Assembly: GCF_011765625.1 (NCBI RefSeq) | Contig: NZ_CP050313.1 | Span: 1,856,501 to 1,920,500, forward strand | DNA length: 64,000 nt | Direction of reading: 5' to 3' | DNA from: Shewanella aestuarii | Lineage (GTDB): Bacteria > Pseudomonadota > Gammaproteobacteria > Enterobacterales > Shewanellaceae | Shown: positions 47,582 through 58,213 of the stretch, piece by piece | How the letters are laid out: each line of letters begins with the position of its first letter | Numbering within the stretch: the stretch's first letter is position 1 | Notes under the pieces: generated by a model | The model's database searches: none | What the model was told of the DNA's origin: nothing | The model's input: the letters and a program-made list of their open reading frames with translations, nothing else | Program-made: the position numbers and the translations under genes

Positions 47582-47898
47582 ATGGCATTAGTCGCTTGTC
47601 CCAAGTGTCAAAAAAGAATTTCCAGTCAAGCCAAGCAATGCATGCATTGTCAGGCTGACTTGTCTGGTAATACTGAATCACTAATGAAAATTAGTCATAT
47701 ACAACAATCGAATAAACTGATGAATCAGAGTCTAATCTTTTTAACTCTTTTTATTGGTGGCGCCATTGCCTGGTTTTGGGGGGTGAACAAGCACAAGGCA
47801 TTCAAGCTTATATTGCAATAAGTTGTTTTGTGATTGGGTTTATTGGTTATTTGATCGCGCGAGTGCGCATTGTGCTACATAAACGGAAGTCGGTATGA
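47582..47898 (+). pseudogene. Zinc-ribbon membrane protein, frameshifted at a G-run
   Basis: MALVACPKCQKRISSQAKQC and MHCQADLSG form a zinc ribbon (CxxC...CxxC), followed by a membrane helix. As written, the frame shifts in the G6 run at 47778-47783 and ends at 47821 with VNKHKAFKLILQ. One more G restores WFWGGEQAQGIQAYIAISC, a second membrane helix (FVIGFIGYLIARVRIVLH), and a stop TGA at 47896-47898 that overlaps the yeaC start as ATGA. The intact form of about 105 aa fits a known conserved arrangement. Either a sequencing error or a real loss. Confidence 0.85.
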
Positions 47899-48176
47899 AT
47901 GATATCAATAAAGTCATTGATGAAATGCCAGAAGAAGTTTACCAGCGTTTAGTGTCAGCCACTGAATTAGGTAAATGGGAAGATGGCACTGTGTTATCTG
48001 AAGCTCAACGTGAGTCAACTCTACAAGTGATTATGCTTTATCAAGCCCGTAAGCTTGAACAAACTGACCACTTTACGATTGGGCCTGGCGGTAAAATTAA
48101 TGAGCTGTCCAAATCTGAGCTTAAAAAGCAATTTAAAGGCGAATCGATTGCTGAGTTTAAAGAAGCCGATATTTAA
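47895..48176 (+). CDS. yeaC: YeaC-family (DUF1315) small protein
   Basis: 93 aa. The pattern MPEEVYQRLVSATELGKWEDGTVLSEAQRESTLQVIMLYQARKL... matches E. coli YeaC / DUF1315. Function unknown. The ATG overlaps the restored stop of the zinc-ribbon gene (ATGA), indicating translational coupling. Confidence 0.9.
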   Translation: MNDINKVIDEMPEEVYQRLVSATELGKWEDGTVLSEAQRESTLQVIMLYQARKLEQTDHFTIGPGGKINELSKSELKKQFKGESIAEFKEADI

Positions 48177-48199
48177 GGCGATTTAACTTTTTCTATTGT

Positions 48200-48255
48200 T
48201 TCGATTGAACATAAAAAAACTCGCACTGATTGCGAGTTTTTTATGTTCAATCGAA
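48200..48255. terminator. Very long bidirectional terminator hairpin
   Basis: TTCGATTGAACATAAAAAA plus CTCGCA pairs with TGCGAGTTTTTTATGTTC plus AATCGAA: 25 paired bases with one bulged A and a 5-nt loop. The GC core with A- and T-runs is a terminator for both yeaC and ansA. The outer arms extend the pairing past the T-run. Confidence 0.85.
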
Positions 48256-48267
48256 TGGTAATAAAGA

Positions 48268-49281
48268 CTAGTCGATAGACAATTCACCAACTAAATCTTG
48301 CTGCATTTTTTGTTTTACTTCAGCAGGAGATAAGTCAATAGACAATAAATAATGTAACTTGGCTAAAGCGGCTTCAATGGTCATATCGACACCACTTATC
48401 ACCCCGGCTTTAGCTAACGCATTACCTGTTGCATACCCACCCATATTGACTTTCCCTTGAAAACATTGAGTTAAATTAACTAGCACTATGCCTCGCTGAT
48501 CTGCTTGTTTTAATGCATTCAATAATTGTGGGTCTTGAGGTGCGTTACCAACGCCAAAAGTCAGTAAAATAAGCGCTTTAACCGGTTGCTGAAGAATATT
48601 TTCAAATATCTGTGTAGATATGCCAGGGTAGAGAGTAACCACACCAATAGGTTGAGGTTTGATATCGACCACTTGTAATGGGGCATTCGTAGGTATGCTG
48701 ATCTTACCGGCTTTGACATTGATTTTAATTCCAGCTTCTAATAAAAGTGGAAAATTTGGCGAAGCAAAAGCATCAAAGCCATCGGCGTGGGCTTTAGTTG
48801 AACGATTACCACGAAACAATTTGTTGTTAAAAAATAAGCAAACTTCAGCGACAGGGTAGTTAGCAGCGATATAAAGTGAATTTAATAAATTGGTTTGCCC
48901 ATCAGAACGAAGTTGTGCCAATGGTATTTGTGAACCGGTGACTATCACTGGCTTGGATAAGCCCTGAAGCATAAACGATAGAGCCGATGCTGTGTAGGCC
49001 ATGGTGTCAGTGCCATGCAGAATAACAAACCCGTCATACTGGCTGTAATTGGCTTTTATATCATCTGCTATCATTTGCCAATCGGTTGGTGCCATATTGG
49101 ATGAGTCGATGAGAGGGCAATACTCATGAATCACAAATTCTGGCATTTCATCATGATAGAACTCAGGCATTGATTGTACACAATCAGTAAGAAAGCCAGA
49201 TACTGGCACAAAACCATTATCAGTTTTTTGCATACCAATTGTACCGCCAGTATAGGCAACATAAATAGAACGCTTGGGCAT
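48268..49281 (-). CDS. ansA: Type I (cytoplasmic) L-asparaginase
   Basis: 337 aa. Hydrolyses asparagine to aspartate and ammonia. First catalytic Thr in YVAYTGGTIGMQKT, second in FVILHGTDTMAYTASALSFM; no signal peptide, so the low-affinity cytosolic enzyme. Start ATG 49281. Same strand as sppA upstream, separated by a terminator. Confidence 0.94.
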   Translation of the reverse strand: MPKRSIYVAYTGGTIGMQKTDNGFVPVSGFLTDCVQSMPEFYHDEMPEFVIHEYCPLIDSSNMAPTDWQMIADDIKANYSQYDGFVILHGTDTMAYTASALSFMLQGLSKPVIVTGSQIPLAQLRSDGQTNLLNSLYIAANYPVAEVCLFFNNKLFRGNRSTKAHADGFDAFASPNFPLLLEAGIKINVKAGKISIPTNAPLQVVDIKPQPIGVVTLYPGISTQIFENILQQPVKALILLTFGVGNAPQDPQLLNALKQADQRGIVLVNLTQCFQGKVNMGGYATGNALAKAGVISGVDMTIEAALAKLHYLLSIDLSPAEVKQKMQQDLVGELSID

Positions 49282-49348
49282 GAGTTAACTTAGAAAAAAA
49301 TGAATAATGTGTAAATTATACGAGATTTATTAAAGATCTAAAATAAAA

Positions 49349-49367
49349 AAGCCTGCATAGCAGGCTT
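49349..49367 (-). terminator. Terminator after sppA
   Basis: AAGCCTGC-ATA-GCAGGCTT with a T-run on the minus strand. Confidence 0.82.
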
Positions 49368-49415
49368 AAATTAAGGATTGTGTAATTCTGTTCTAAATGG
49401 CTAATTAATATGCCA

Positions 49416-51260
49416 TTAATAATTACACTGCTCGCAATAAAGATACATACCTTGTGGGTCATCAAATTTAGCAAAATCTTCGATCACGGCACTCCACTGT
49501 GCAAGCATGTTTTCAAGTAATGATGAGTTACGTACATTTGTTGGCATGTATTCAACACTTGCGCCGACTAAGCTTTGAATAAACTGCTGCTCTGGTGTGA
49601 GCTCTTGTTCAATCACTTTTGTATCAAATGTGTTCATACCTGCAAGCTCTGCGGCCTTGGCTATGGCTTGTTCCATGTCACCAAGCTCATCAACTAAACC
49701 TAAGGTTAATGCACGCTTACCCGTCCACACACGACCTTGAGCAATATTATCTACTTGTTCAAGTGTCATATTTCTTTCTGTCGCCACAAGGGAGATGAAC
49801 TCATGATAGCCTCGTTCAATGTGGCGCTGAATAACTTGTTTTACTTGTGGATTTAAACTGCGAGCGGGTGAGAGGCCTGCCCAGTCTGATGTTGCAATAC
49901 CGTCAGAGTTAACACCTAAATGGGCTAAGGCATCTTCAAACGTGGCAAACATGCCAAAAATACCAATCGATCCAGTTAATGTTGTTGGTGTGGCATAGAT
50001 ATAATCCGCACTGGCCGATATCCAATAGCCCCCAGATGCCGCCAAACTTCCCATGCTGACAACAACTGGTTTACCTGCAGCCTTAAGTGCTAATACTTCT
50101 TGACGAATTTGTTCAGACGCAAAGGCACTTCCACCAGGGCTATCAACACGTAATACAACGGCCTTAATTTTATCATTTAAGCGTGCTTTACGCAGAAACT
50201 CAGAGGTACTTTCTCCACCAATTTGGCCAGCAGGTTGGCTACCATTTAAAATGTTACCTTTAGCAACAACAATACCAACCGATTCCGTTTCAACAAATTG
50301 AGGTAGTGGTGCAGTGAGTGAACGATAATCTTGAAAACTAATTTGACGGAAATCTTTGCCGTCTTTATTACTACCGACTTGTTCTATCATGGCAAGACGG
50401 AATTGCTCTGCTGATACTAACTCATCAACCCAATTCATATTCATTGCCATAATGGCACTGTCACCGTTAGCCCTATCAAGTTCAGCAAGATATTGTTCAG
50501 TGTCTAATACAAGTTGTTCTGGTTTAATATTTCGATTACTTGCCACTATCGAAGAATAGCTTTGCCAGATATCACCTAACAATTCTTTACTGGCAACTTT
50601 ATCTGCTTCAGACATATCATCACGAATAAAAGGTTCGACAGCAGATTTGAACGTGCCAACTCTGAATACATGAGTATTAATTTTGAGTTTTTCTAATGCT
50701 GATTTATAAAATAAACGATAACGACTAAGGCCTTCTAAACTCACCATACCTTTGCTGTTTAAGAAAATAGTATTGGCATAACTGGCCAAAAAATATTGTT
50801 CTTGGCTATATCCGTTTTCCATCGCGATAACTTGTTTGCCTTCAGCTTTAAATGCATTTAATGCATCTCCTATGGCGCTCAATTTACTAATACCTGCAGA
50901 ACGAAGATTTGCAAGATTAAGCACTATACTATTAATACGTGTATCATGCGTTGCGTTTTGTATGACATACAAAATATCAGCGAGTAATATTTCCCCATCT
51001 GGATTATTGGACTCACCCTGCATAAAAGCGGCTTCAATAGGGTCGACATAGCGTTTTTGATCCACGATATGTCCAGATAAATCTAAAACCAATGCTGTTT
51101 GATTTTCTAATACGATGTCATCACCGCTTGCTGAGATAGCCACGATAATAATTGCCAACAAAGTAAAAAAGATAAAATTAACGATTAATAGTCGTATGGT
51201 GTTCACCGCCTTCCATAACCATGTGAACAATCTTTTTAAAAACGGGGGTTTAGCGGCCAT
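49416..51260 (-). CDS. sppA: Signal peptide peptidase SppA, 67K type
   Basis: 614 aa, two tandem S49 domains as in E. coli SppA. One N-terminal membrane anchor (IRLLIVNFIFFTLLAIIIVAI) leads into the periplasm. The nucleophile Ser is in SMGSLAASGGYWISASADYI and the partner Lys in FLNSKGMVSLEGLSRYR. It digests cleaved signal peptides in the inner membrane. Start ATG 51260. Possibly not co-transcribed with ansA. Confidence 0.94.
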   Translation of the reverse strand: MAAKPPFLKRLFTWLWKAVNTIRLLIVNFIFFTLLAIIIVAISASGDDIVLENQTALVLDLSGHIVDQKRYVDPIEAAFMQGESNNPDGEILLADILYVIQNATHDTRINSIVLNLANLRSAGISKLSAIGDALNAFKAEGKQVIAMENGYSQEQYFLASYANTIFLNSKGMVSLEGLSRYRLFYKSALEKLKINTHVFRVGTFKSAVEPFIRDDMSEADKVASKELLGDIWQSYSSIVASNRNIKPEQLVLDTEQYLAELDRANGDSAIMAMNMNWVDELVSAEQFRLAMIEQVGSNKDGKDFRQISFQDYRSLTAPLPQFVETESVGIVVAKGNILNGSQPAGQIGGESTSEFLRKARLNDKIKAVVLRVDSPGGSAFASEQIRQEVLALKAAGKPVVVSMGSLAASGGYWISASADYIYATPTTLTGSIGIFGMFATFEDALAHLGVNSDGIATSDWAGLSPARSLNPQVKQVIQRHIERGYHEFISLVATERNMTLEQVDNIAQGRVWTGKRALTLGLVDELGDMEQAIAKAAELAGMNTFDTKVIEQELTPEQQFIQSLVGASVEYMPTNVRNSSLLENMLAQWSAVIEDFAKFDDPQGMYLYCEQCNY

Positions 51261-51423
51261 TTACCACTCCTTTAACTGTCTAATGTAGTAATCCTAACTG
51301 AAAAACAGCCTAAATGGTAAATTGAATTGTAAAGGATTTTGACAATCTATCTTTTCAACGATTGAGCTTTAGGAGTCTTAGGGTTATGCTAGTTTCAATC
51401 ACTTGTTTAAAAAGGATGTTTGA

Positions 51424-53439
<2,016 letters not shown>

Positions 53440-53480
53440 TTTAATCCTAGTTTTGAAATCAATTTAACTCATAAAATCAA

Positions 53481-53510
53481 AAGCCTAATTTAAGTTAGGC
53501 TTTTTTTTTT
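53481..53510 (+). terminator. Terminator after fadH
   Basis: AAGCCTAA / TTAGGCTT with ten T. Confidence 0.92.
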
Positions 53511-53523
53511 GCTATGAATAATT

Positions 53524-54390
53524 CTATTTTTGTTCAATCGTGTAATCAAGACTGTAAAAATGCACTTCACTTTTACCATTCTTAAACTGGTTATAAACAC
53601 CAGTTTTAAAGTAGCTAAACATATATTTTCAGTAGGTGATATCATGATTTACGCGAGTTTCACCATCCATTTTGATAATTAATTTAGAGTTTCCCATTGA
53701 TATCAAACTTTGTTAGACCCTGAGTATTCAGTGGATCAAGATTTAGGCGTAAATATGAATTTTTACATATAGATGAATCACGATTACCGCTGTCTTTACG
53801 TGTTTAACGTTGTTGTTTTTGATCACAGCCCAGTAGTTATCCTTATTCGTTTTTCGAACACCCTCATAAACTAAGCGCAATAATGGGTGAGGGGTATAAC
53901 CTACACCATGTTTGCATTGTCGAATGTTCCTTTATTGTGTAATTATAAAAATGTCATTTCGTCATTTTTAGCAGACTGTTTTTAACTGATCCACATGAAT
54001 TAATTTACATTTACTCAGCAGATAACTGGTATTGGGAAAGTCAGTTTTAAAGTTATTCTAATAGACGTAATTCATTACGTAATTTGTATCCTCTCATATT
54101 CATCACTAATGCTTTTGAGCCTTTATCAACTTAAAAATGCTCATTCACAATGCCATTAAAGTTACTGTCTGTTGTCATTTCATTTTTGCTACCCGAGGTA
54201 GAATTGGGTGTAGATATTTGTAATTTAGACGCCACTAAAATAGCCGAAAATGTTGATATACTGATGGCGCTTCTTGTTCACCTGTTGCTTTTGGATGTGG
54301 ATTTGTCGTTTGTGCCGATTCAGAAGTTGACGCACAAACTGACAATAGTGAGGCAGTGGGTAAACTTAATGGAATACATTTTGTGAACAT
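53524..54390 (-). pseudogene. Decayed lipoprotein polysaccharide lyase, alginate lyase PL7-like
   Basis: Minus strand, about 289 codons from ATG 54390 to TAG 53524, broken by several stops and frameshifts. Conceptual pieces in order: a lipoprotein signal (MFTKCIPLSLPTASLLSVCA); in another frame ILVASKLQISTPNSTSGSK and FNGIVNEHF then a stop; ALVMNMRGYKLRNELR, recalling the RTELRE-type strand of PL7; HPLLRLVYEGVRKTNKDNYW; AVIKNNN; KLIIKMDGETRVNHDITY then TGA; and YFKTGVYNQFKNGKSEVHFY near the end. The YFK.GVYNQ ending is typical of the alginate-lyase-2 fold. Function is lost. Sits in an otherwise empty 1-kb gap. Confidence 0.75.
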
Positions 54391-54452
54391 CGATTAGGCT
54401 TAACTGATTAACATAAAAATCGTGGGCTATTTAGGGGGGGAAGCGCATAAAA

Positions 54453-54474
54453 AAAGACCGACTAGGCGGTCTTT
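54453..54474 (-). terminator. Terminator after the 470-aa family gene
   Basis: AAAGACCG / CGGTCTTT with a 6-nt loop and a T7 tail on the minus strand. Confidence 0.85.
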
Positions 54475-54492
54475 AAGTGTAATATATTGAAT

Positions 54493-55905
54493 CTAACCAC
54501 GATAACCGAATAACTTATTGGTCATGATTTCTTCAGCTACATTCTCTGGTAATGCTTGTTGCCATTCACCCGGGCCACGGCCAATTTGCTTAAGAATTTC
54601 ACGAGAGTAAATACTAAAGAGCTCTATATTGCTGGTTTCAATGCCTCTTATAAAGCCGTTATCGAGCAGGTGACGATAAAGGTAACGTAAATTATCAGGA
54701 ACGTGTACATTCGATAAATCGTTGAGCTCACCTTTATCATTTAATTCAGGATATACATATAAACGCGTATTATCGGGGAATAGTTTACCAAAACCTTCTA
54801 AAATGCCTCCCTCTAAACCGCGATAAAATTCAACATCAAAAATTTGTTTAATGTTGATCATCCCAACGACAATACCGATTTGTAAGTTGGTAAATTGACG
54901 GAAGTAAGCTCGTAAAGAAAAATAGCGTGTGTAATCTGACACTAAGACGTTGTAACCTAATAAGTTTAGCAATCGGACACGTTCGAGGATGTCTTTTTCA
55001 GTCATATTGGCATCATGACCTTGTAGATCATTCAATGAGATTTCAGCAATTAAAACGGTATTGTCACTATTAACATCTTCTATTTCACCAAATGCTTTTT
55101 GACCTTGCTCAATCATATCAACATTGAGCTTAGTCACAGGTTTAAATGAACCACGAATGGTAAGTACATTTTTTTTGTAAAGCATTTCGGCAGGAACGCC
55201 AACGCTACCATCGGGTTTAAACATAACGGCACGGGTTTTCCAGCTGCGGATCAAATGAATATTTTTGGCTCTATTATCGATATCTTCAAAATATGGGCCT
55301 TTAAATTCAATCGAATCAATTTCAATCCGATTGGCTTTCATATTATCTGTTAAAGAATCAATTAGTGTTTTAGGATCTTCAAAATAATAGTAACTGCCAT
55401 AAATTAAGTTAACGCCTAAAATACCAAGAGCTTGCTGCTGTGCTTCAGCGTTGTCGTCAAACATGCGCACATGTACCACGATGTCTGATGGCTCCGCCCC
55501 TGGATACATTTGTACTCTAACGCCGCACCAAGCATGGCATTCGTTATCACGATTGAAGCTTTTTGCTGCTACGGTGGCGGCATAACTAAAATAACGAGAA
55601 GAACGTGAACGCACATCTGCCACTCGTTCAACTACTAAATCATATTCTTGTTCCATCATGGCCAGTACTCGGCCTTTACTGACGTAACGACCATTTTGCT
55701 GAACACCATAAATGGCATCTGAAAACTTCATGTCATAAGCAGACATTGTTTTAGCTATGGTTCCCGCAGCGGCACCCGCAACAAAGAAATTACGTGCGAC
55801 TTCTTGGCCTGCACCAATCTCTACAATTGTGCCGTATTTTTTATCATCTAAATTGAGTCGAAGGGCTTTTTCTTTGGTACTGCGAGAGCTGACTTGCTTA
55901 TCCAT
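54493..55905 (-). CDS. Conserved uncharacterised protein (family sometimes labelled nicotinate-nucleotide adenylyltransferase)
   Basis: 470 aa, soluble, no signal peptide. Recognisable blocks: DKKYGTIVEIGAGQEVARNF, GTIAKTMSAYDMKFSDAIYG, AMMEQEYDLVVERVADVR, NDNTVLIAEISLNDLQGHDA-like region, NLLGYNVLVSDYTRYFSLR, and IKQIFDVEFYRGLEGGILEG. I recall this family from Bacteroidetes and some gammaproteobacteria, where databases give names such as TonB-dependent receptor or nicotinate-nucleotide adenylyltransferase without experimental support. No nucleotidyltransferase H-x-G-H motif is visible, so I do not accept the name. Function unknown. Single gene. Confidence 0.7.
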   Translation of the reverse strand: MDKQVSSRSTKEKALRLNLDDKKYGTIVEIGAGQEVARNFFVAGAAAGTIAKTMSAYDMKFSDAIYGVQQNGRYVSKGRVLAMMEQEYDLVVERVADVRSRSSRYFSYAATVAAKSFNRDNECHAWCGVRVQMYPGAEPSDIVVHVRMFDDNAEAQQQALGILGVNLIYGSYYYFEDPKTLIDSLTDNMKANRIEIDSIEFKGPYFEDIDNRAKNIHLIRSWKTRAVMFKPDGSVGVPAEMLYKKNVLTIRGSFKPVTKLNVDMIEQGQKAFGEIEDVNSDNTVLIAEISLNDLQGHDANMTEKDILERVRLLNLLGYNVLVSDYTRYFSLRAYFRQFTNLQIGIVVGMINIKQIFDVEFYRGLEGGILEGFGKLFPDNTRLYVYPELNDKGELNDLSNVHVPDNLRYLYRHLLDNGFIRGIETSNIELFSIYSREILKQIGRGPGEWQQALPENVAEEIMTNKLFGYRG

Positions 55906-56011
55906 ATGACTTCCGGAATGGTTGTTAAAATAGCTTGCTAATCATAGTGTAAAGCTCACATTTTTTAAATGGTTTGATGGTATGTTCACAAAATTAACCC
56001 CATAAAAACAA

Positions 56012-56038
56012 AAAACACAGTGAATTAGACTGTGTTTT
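56012..56038 (-). terminator. Terminator after alaA
   Basis: AAAACACAGT / ACTGTGTTTT, 10-bp stem with a 7-nt loop, and T-rich on the minus strand. The 55906-56153 spacer shows nothing else. Confidence 0.7.
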
Positions 56039-56153
56039 GTGCAAATTTGATACTAATTGAGCAAGATCATTCACCGACACTAAATCCTTATTACAAGGCG
56101 CTGAACAATCGTTTAAAAATACGCAAGCAGTATATTGTTGTTAAGTATAATTG

Positions 56154-57368
56154 TTACTGGCGATAATCTTCTAAAAAACGAGCAAACTCATTGAGTGCTT
56201 TAGTCAGATCTTCTTTGTGCGGTAAAAATACCACACGTAGATGATCTGGCTCTGGCCAGTTAAAAGCACTGCCTTGTACTAAAAGAATTTTTTTAGACTT
56301 GAGTAAATCTAATACTAATCTTTCGTCATCCCTTAGATTAAATTTTTTCATATCCAGTTTTGGAAATGCGTATAGTGCACCTTTTGGTTTCTTGCAGCTA
56401 ACCCCAGGTATAGAGTTAAGCAAGTCATAACAAGCATCTCGTTGAACAGTTAAGCGACCATTAGGCAAAATTAGCTCATTAATTGATTGATACCCGCCTA
56501 GAGCAGTTTGAATTGCATGTTGATTAGGCACATTAGAACAAAGTCGCATCGAGGCAAGCATTTCAAGGCCTTCAATATAGCTTTTAGCGGCTTTTAAGTT
56601 GCCGGTAAGCATCATCCATCCGACACGAAACCCAGCTGCACGATAAGCTTTAGATAAGCCGTTAAAAGTGACAGTTAAAATATCATCGGACAATAAAGCC
56701 GCAGGAATATGTTTTGCATCGTCATAAAGAATTTTGTCATAGATTTCATCAGCAAAAAGAATCAAGTTATGTTGACGACAAATTTCAATGATATCTTCAA
56801 TTAATTGTTTCGAATAAACAGCGCCAGTCGGATTATTGGGATTAATCAATACAATACCGCGCGTTCTTGGCGTTATTTTACTTTTAATATCATCAAGATC
56901 AGGAAACCAATCTGATTCCTCGTCACAGCGATAGTGAACAGCTTTACCACCAGCAAGGTTAGCTGCAGCGGTCCAAAGTGGGTAATCAGGTGAAGGAATC
57001 AGCATTTCATCATCACGATTGAGCAATCCTTGCATTGCCATAACGATTAACTCAGAAGCGCCATTTCCAATATAGATATCTTCAATATCAACACCAAATA
57101 TGCCTTGAGATTGATAATGTTGCACAATGGCTTTACGTGCAGAAAACAAGCCTTTAGATTCACAATAGCCTTGAGCACTGGGTAAATTGAGAATAACGTC
57201 TCTGACAATTTCTTCTGGGGCTTCAAATCCAAATGGGGCAGGGTTGCCAATATTCAGCTTTAAAATACGGTGACCTTCGTCTTCTAAGCGACGAGCTTCT
57301 TTATGAACAGGTCCACGGATATCGTAGCAAACAGTATCTAATTTATTGGATTTGATAATTGGGCGCAT
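56154..57368 (-). CDS. alaA: Alanine aminotransferase AlaA-type
   Basis: 404 aa from ATG 57368 (MRPIIKSNKLDTVCYDIRGP); a TTG four codons earlier is not preferred. PLP-dependent class I aminotransferase making alanine from pyruvate and glutamate. Motifs: LNIGNPAPFGFEAPEEI, IGNGASELIVMAMQ, INPNNPTGAVYS, and the PLP lysine in FNGLSKAYRAAGFRVGW. Corresponds to E. coli AlaA (YfbQ). Single gene with its own terminator. Confidence 0.93.
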   Translation of the reverse strand: MRPIIKSNKLDTVCYDIRGPVHKEARRLEDEGHRILKLNIGNPAPFGFEAPEEIVRDVILNLPSAQGYCESKGLFSARKAIVQHYQSQGIFGVDIEDIYIGNGASELIVMAMQGLLNRDDEMLIPSPDYPLWTAAANLAGGKAVHYRCDEESDWFPDLDDIKSKITPRTRGIVLINPNNPTGAVYSKQLIEDIIEICRQHNLILFADEIYDKILYDDAKHIPAALLSDDILTVTFNGLSKAYRAAGFRVGWMMLTGNLKAAKSYIEGLEMLASMRLCSNVPNQHAIQTALGGYQSINELILPNGRLTVQRDACYDLLNSIPGVSCKKPKGALYAFPKLDMKKFNLRDDERLVLDLLKSKKILLVQGSAFNWPEPDHLRVVFLPHKEDLTKALNEFARFLEDYRQ

Positions 57369-57561
57369 TCTACTTCTCAACTAAATAACAACTAAGTTAG
57401 CGAACCATAACGAATTATTGTGCATTGTGGAAGTGGATATTTGGTAATTACTGAAAGAAATTTAGTGAATTATGCTGATAAATATAAACTTAAAAGACAT
57501 AAAGCCTATTTTGATAGCGCCATACTGACTGGTCTTGGTGTTTTTCACTGCAAACAAACAA

Positions 57562-57587
57562 AAAAGCCAGCAATTAAGCTGGCTTTT
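57562..57587 (-). terminator. Terminator after efp
   Basis: AAAAGCCAGC / GCTGGCTTTT, 10-bp stem; T-rich on the minus strand. The 57381-57607 spacer is otherwise empty apart from a TTG-start 63-codon frame judged spurious. Confidence 0.88.
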
Positions 57588-57607
57588 ATAGACTTTACAA
57601 GATGTGA

Positions 57608-58168
57608 TTAAACACGCTTCTTGAATTCGCCTGTACGGGTATCGATTTCAATTTTATCGCCAACTTTTACGAAATCAGCAACGGTAACTGTACCACCACC
57701 AGTAATGGTAGCTGGCTTCATTACTTTACCTGAAGTATCGCCACGAGCAGAAGGCTCTGTATAAATAACTTCACGTACAATATGAACTGGTAACTCTACA
57801 GAAATAGCCTTGCCATTGTAGAAAGTCACTTGGCATTGATCTTCCATACCGTCAACAATATAAGCAGCTGCATCACCTAAGTTATCTGCTTCTACGTCAT
57901 ATTGGTTGTATTCTTCATCCATAAATACATACATAGGATCTGCAAAGTAAGAATACGTACAATCTAGACGTTCTAGAATGATATCTTCTAACTTGTCTTC
58001 GCCTTTGAAGGTTTGTTCTGTACCAGAATCAAGAAGCAAGTTTTTTAGTTTTAACTTAACGATTGCAGCGTTACGACCAGAACGAGTTGTTTCAGTTTTT
58101 TGAACAACCCATGGGCTGCCATCTAACATGATCACGTTACCAGGACGGATTTCATGAGCAGTTTTCAT
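57608..58168 (-). CDS. efp: Translation elongation factor P
   Basis: 186 aa. Relieves ribosome stalling at polyproline. Arg is at position 32 in the loop [13 protein letters not shown], the residue rhamnosylated by EarP; Lys would be expected for the EpmA-type modification. Three beta-barrel domains; the C-terminal TGEFKKRV is typical. earP lies just upstream on the same strand with a 45-bp gap, so the two are probably co-transcribed. Confidence 0.96.
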   Translation of the reverse strand: MKTAHEIRPGNVIMLDGSPWVVQKTETTRSGRNAAIVKLKLKNLLLDSGTEQTFKGEDKLEDIILERLDCTYSYFADPMYVFMDEEYNQYDVEADNLGDAAAYIVDGMEDQCQVTFYNGKAISVELPVHIVREVIYTEPSARGDTSGKVMKPATITGGGTVTVADFVKVGDKIEIDTRTGEFKKRV

Positions 58169-58213
58169 TACATTAATTTCCTATATTTTAGGTTTTCTAT
58201 TTCGAGCAGTATC

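Noticed and set aside
51261..51423. PsrA site upstream of fadH
   Set aside because: Only a GTTT half-site was found; no AAAC-N4-GTTT palindrome.
54150..54386. 78-codon plus-strand ORF in the gap after fadH
   Set aside because: It is antisense to the better supported lyase pseudogene and has no family match or RBS.
54434..54440. G7 run as a phase-variable tract
   Set aside because: It lies outside any open gene, upstream of the pseudogene start, so no effect can be argued.
57420..57611. 63-codon ORF between alaA and efp
   Set aside because: Weak start, runs through the efp terminator, no family match.
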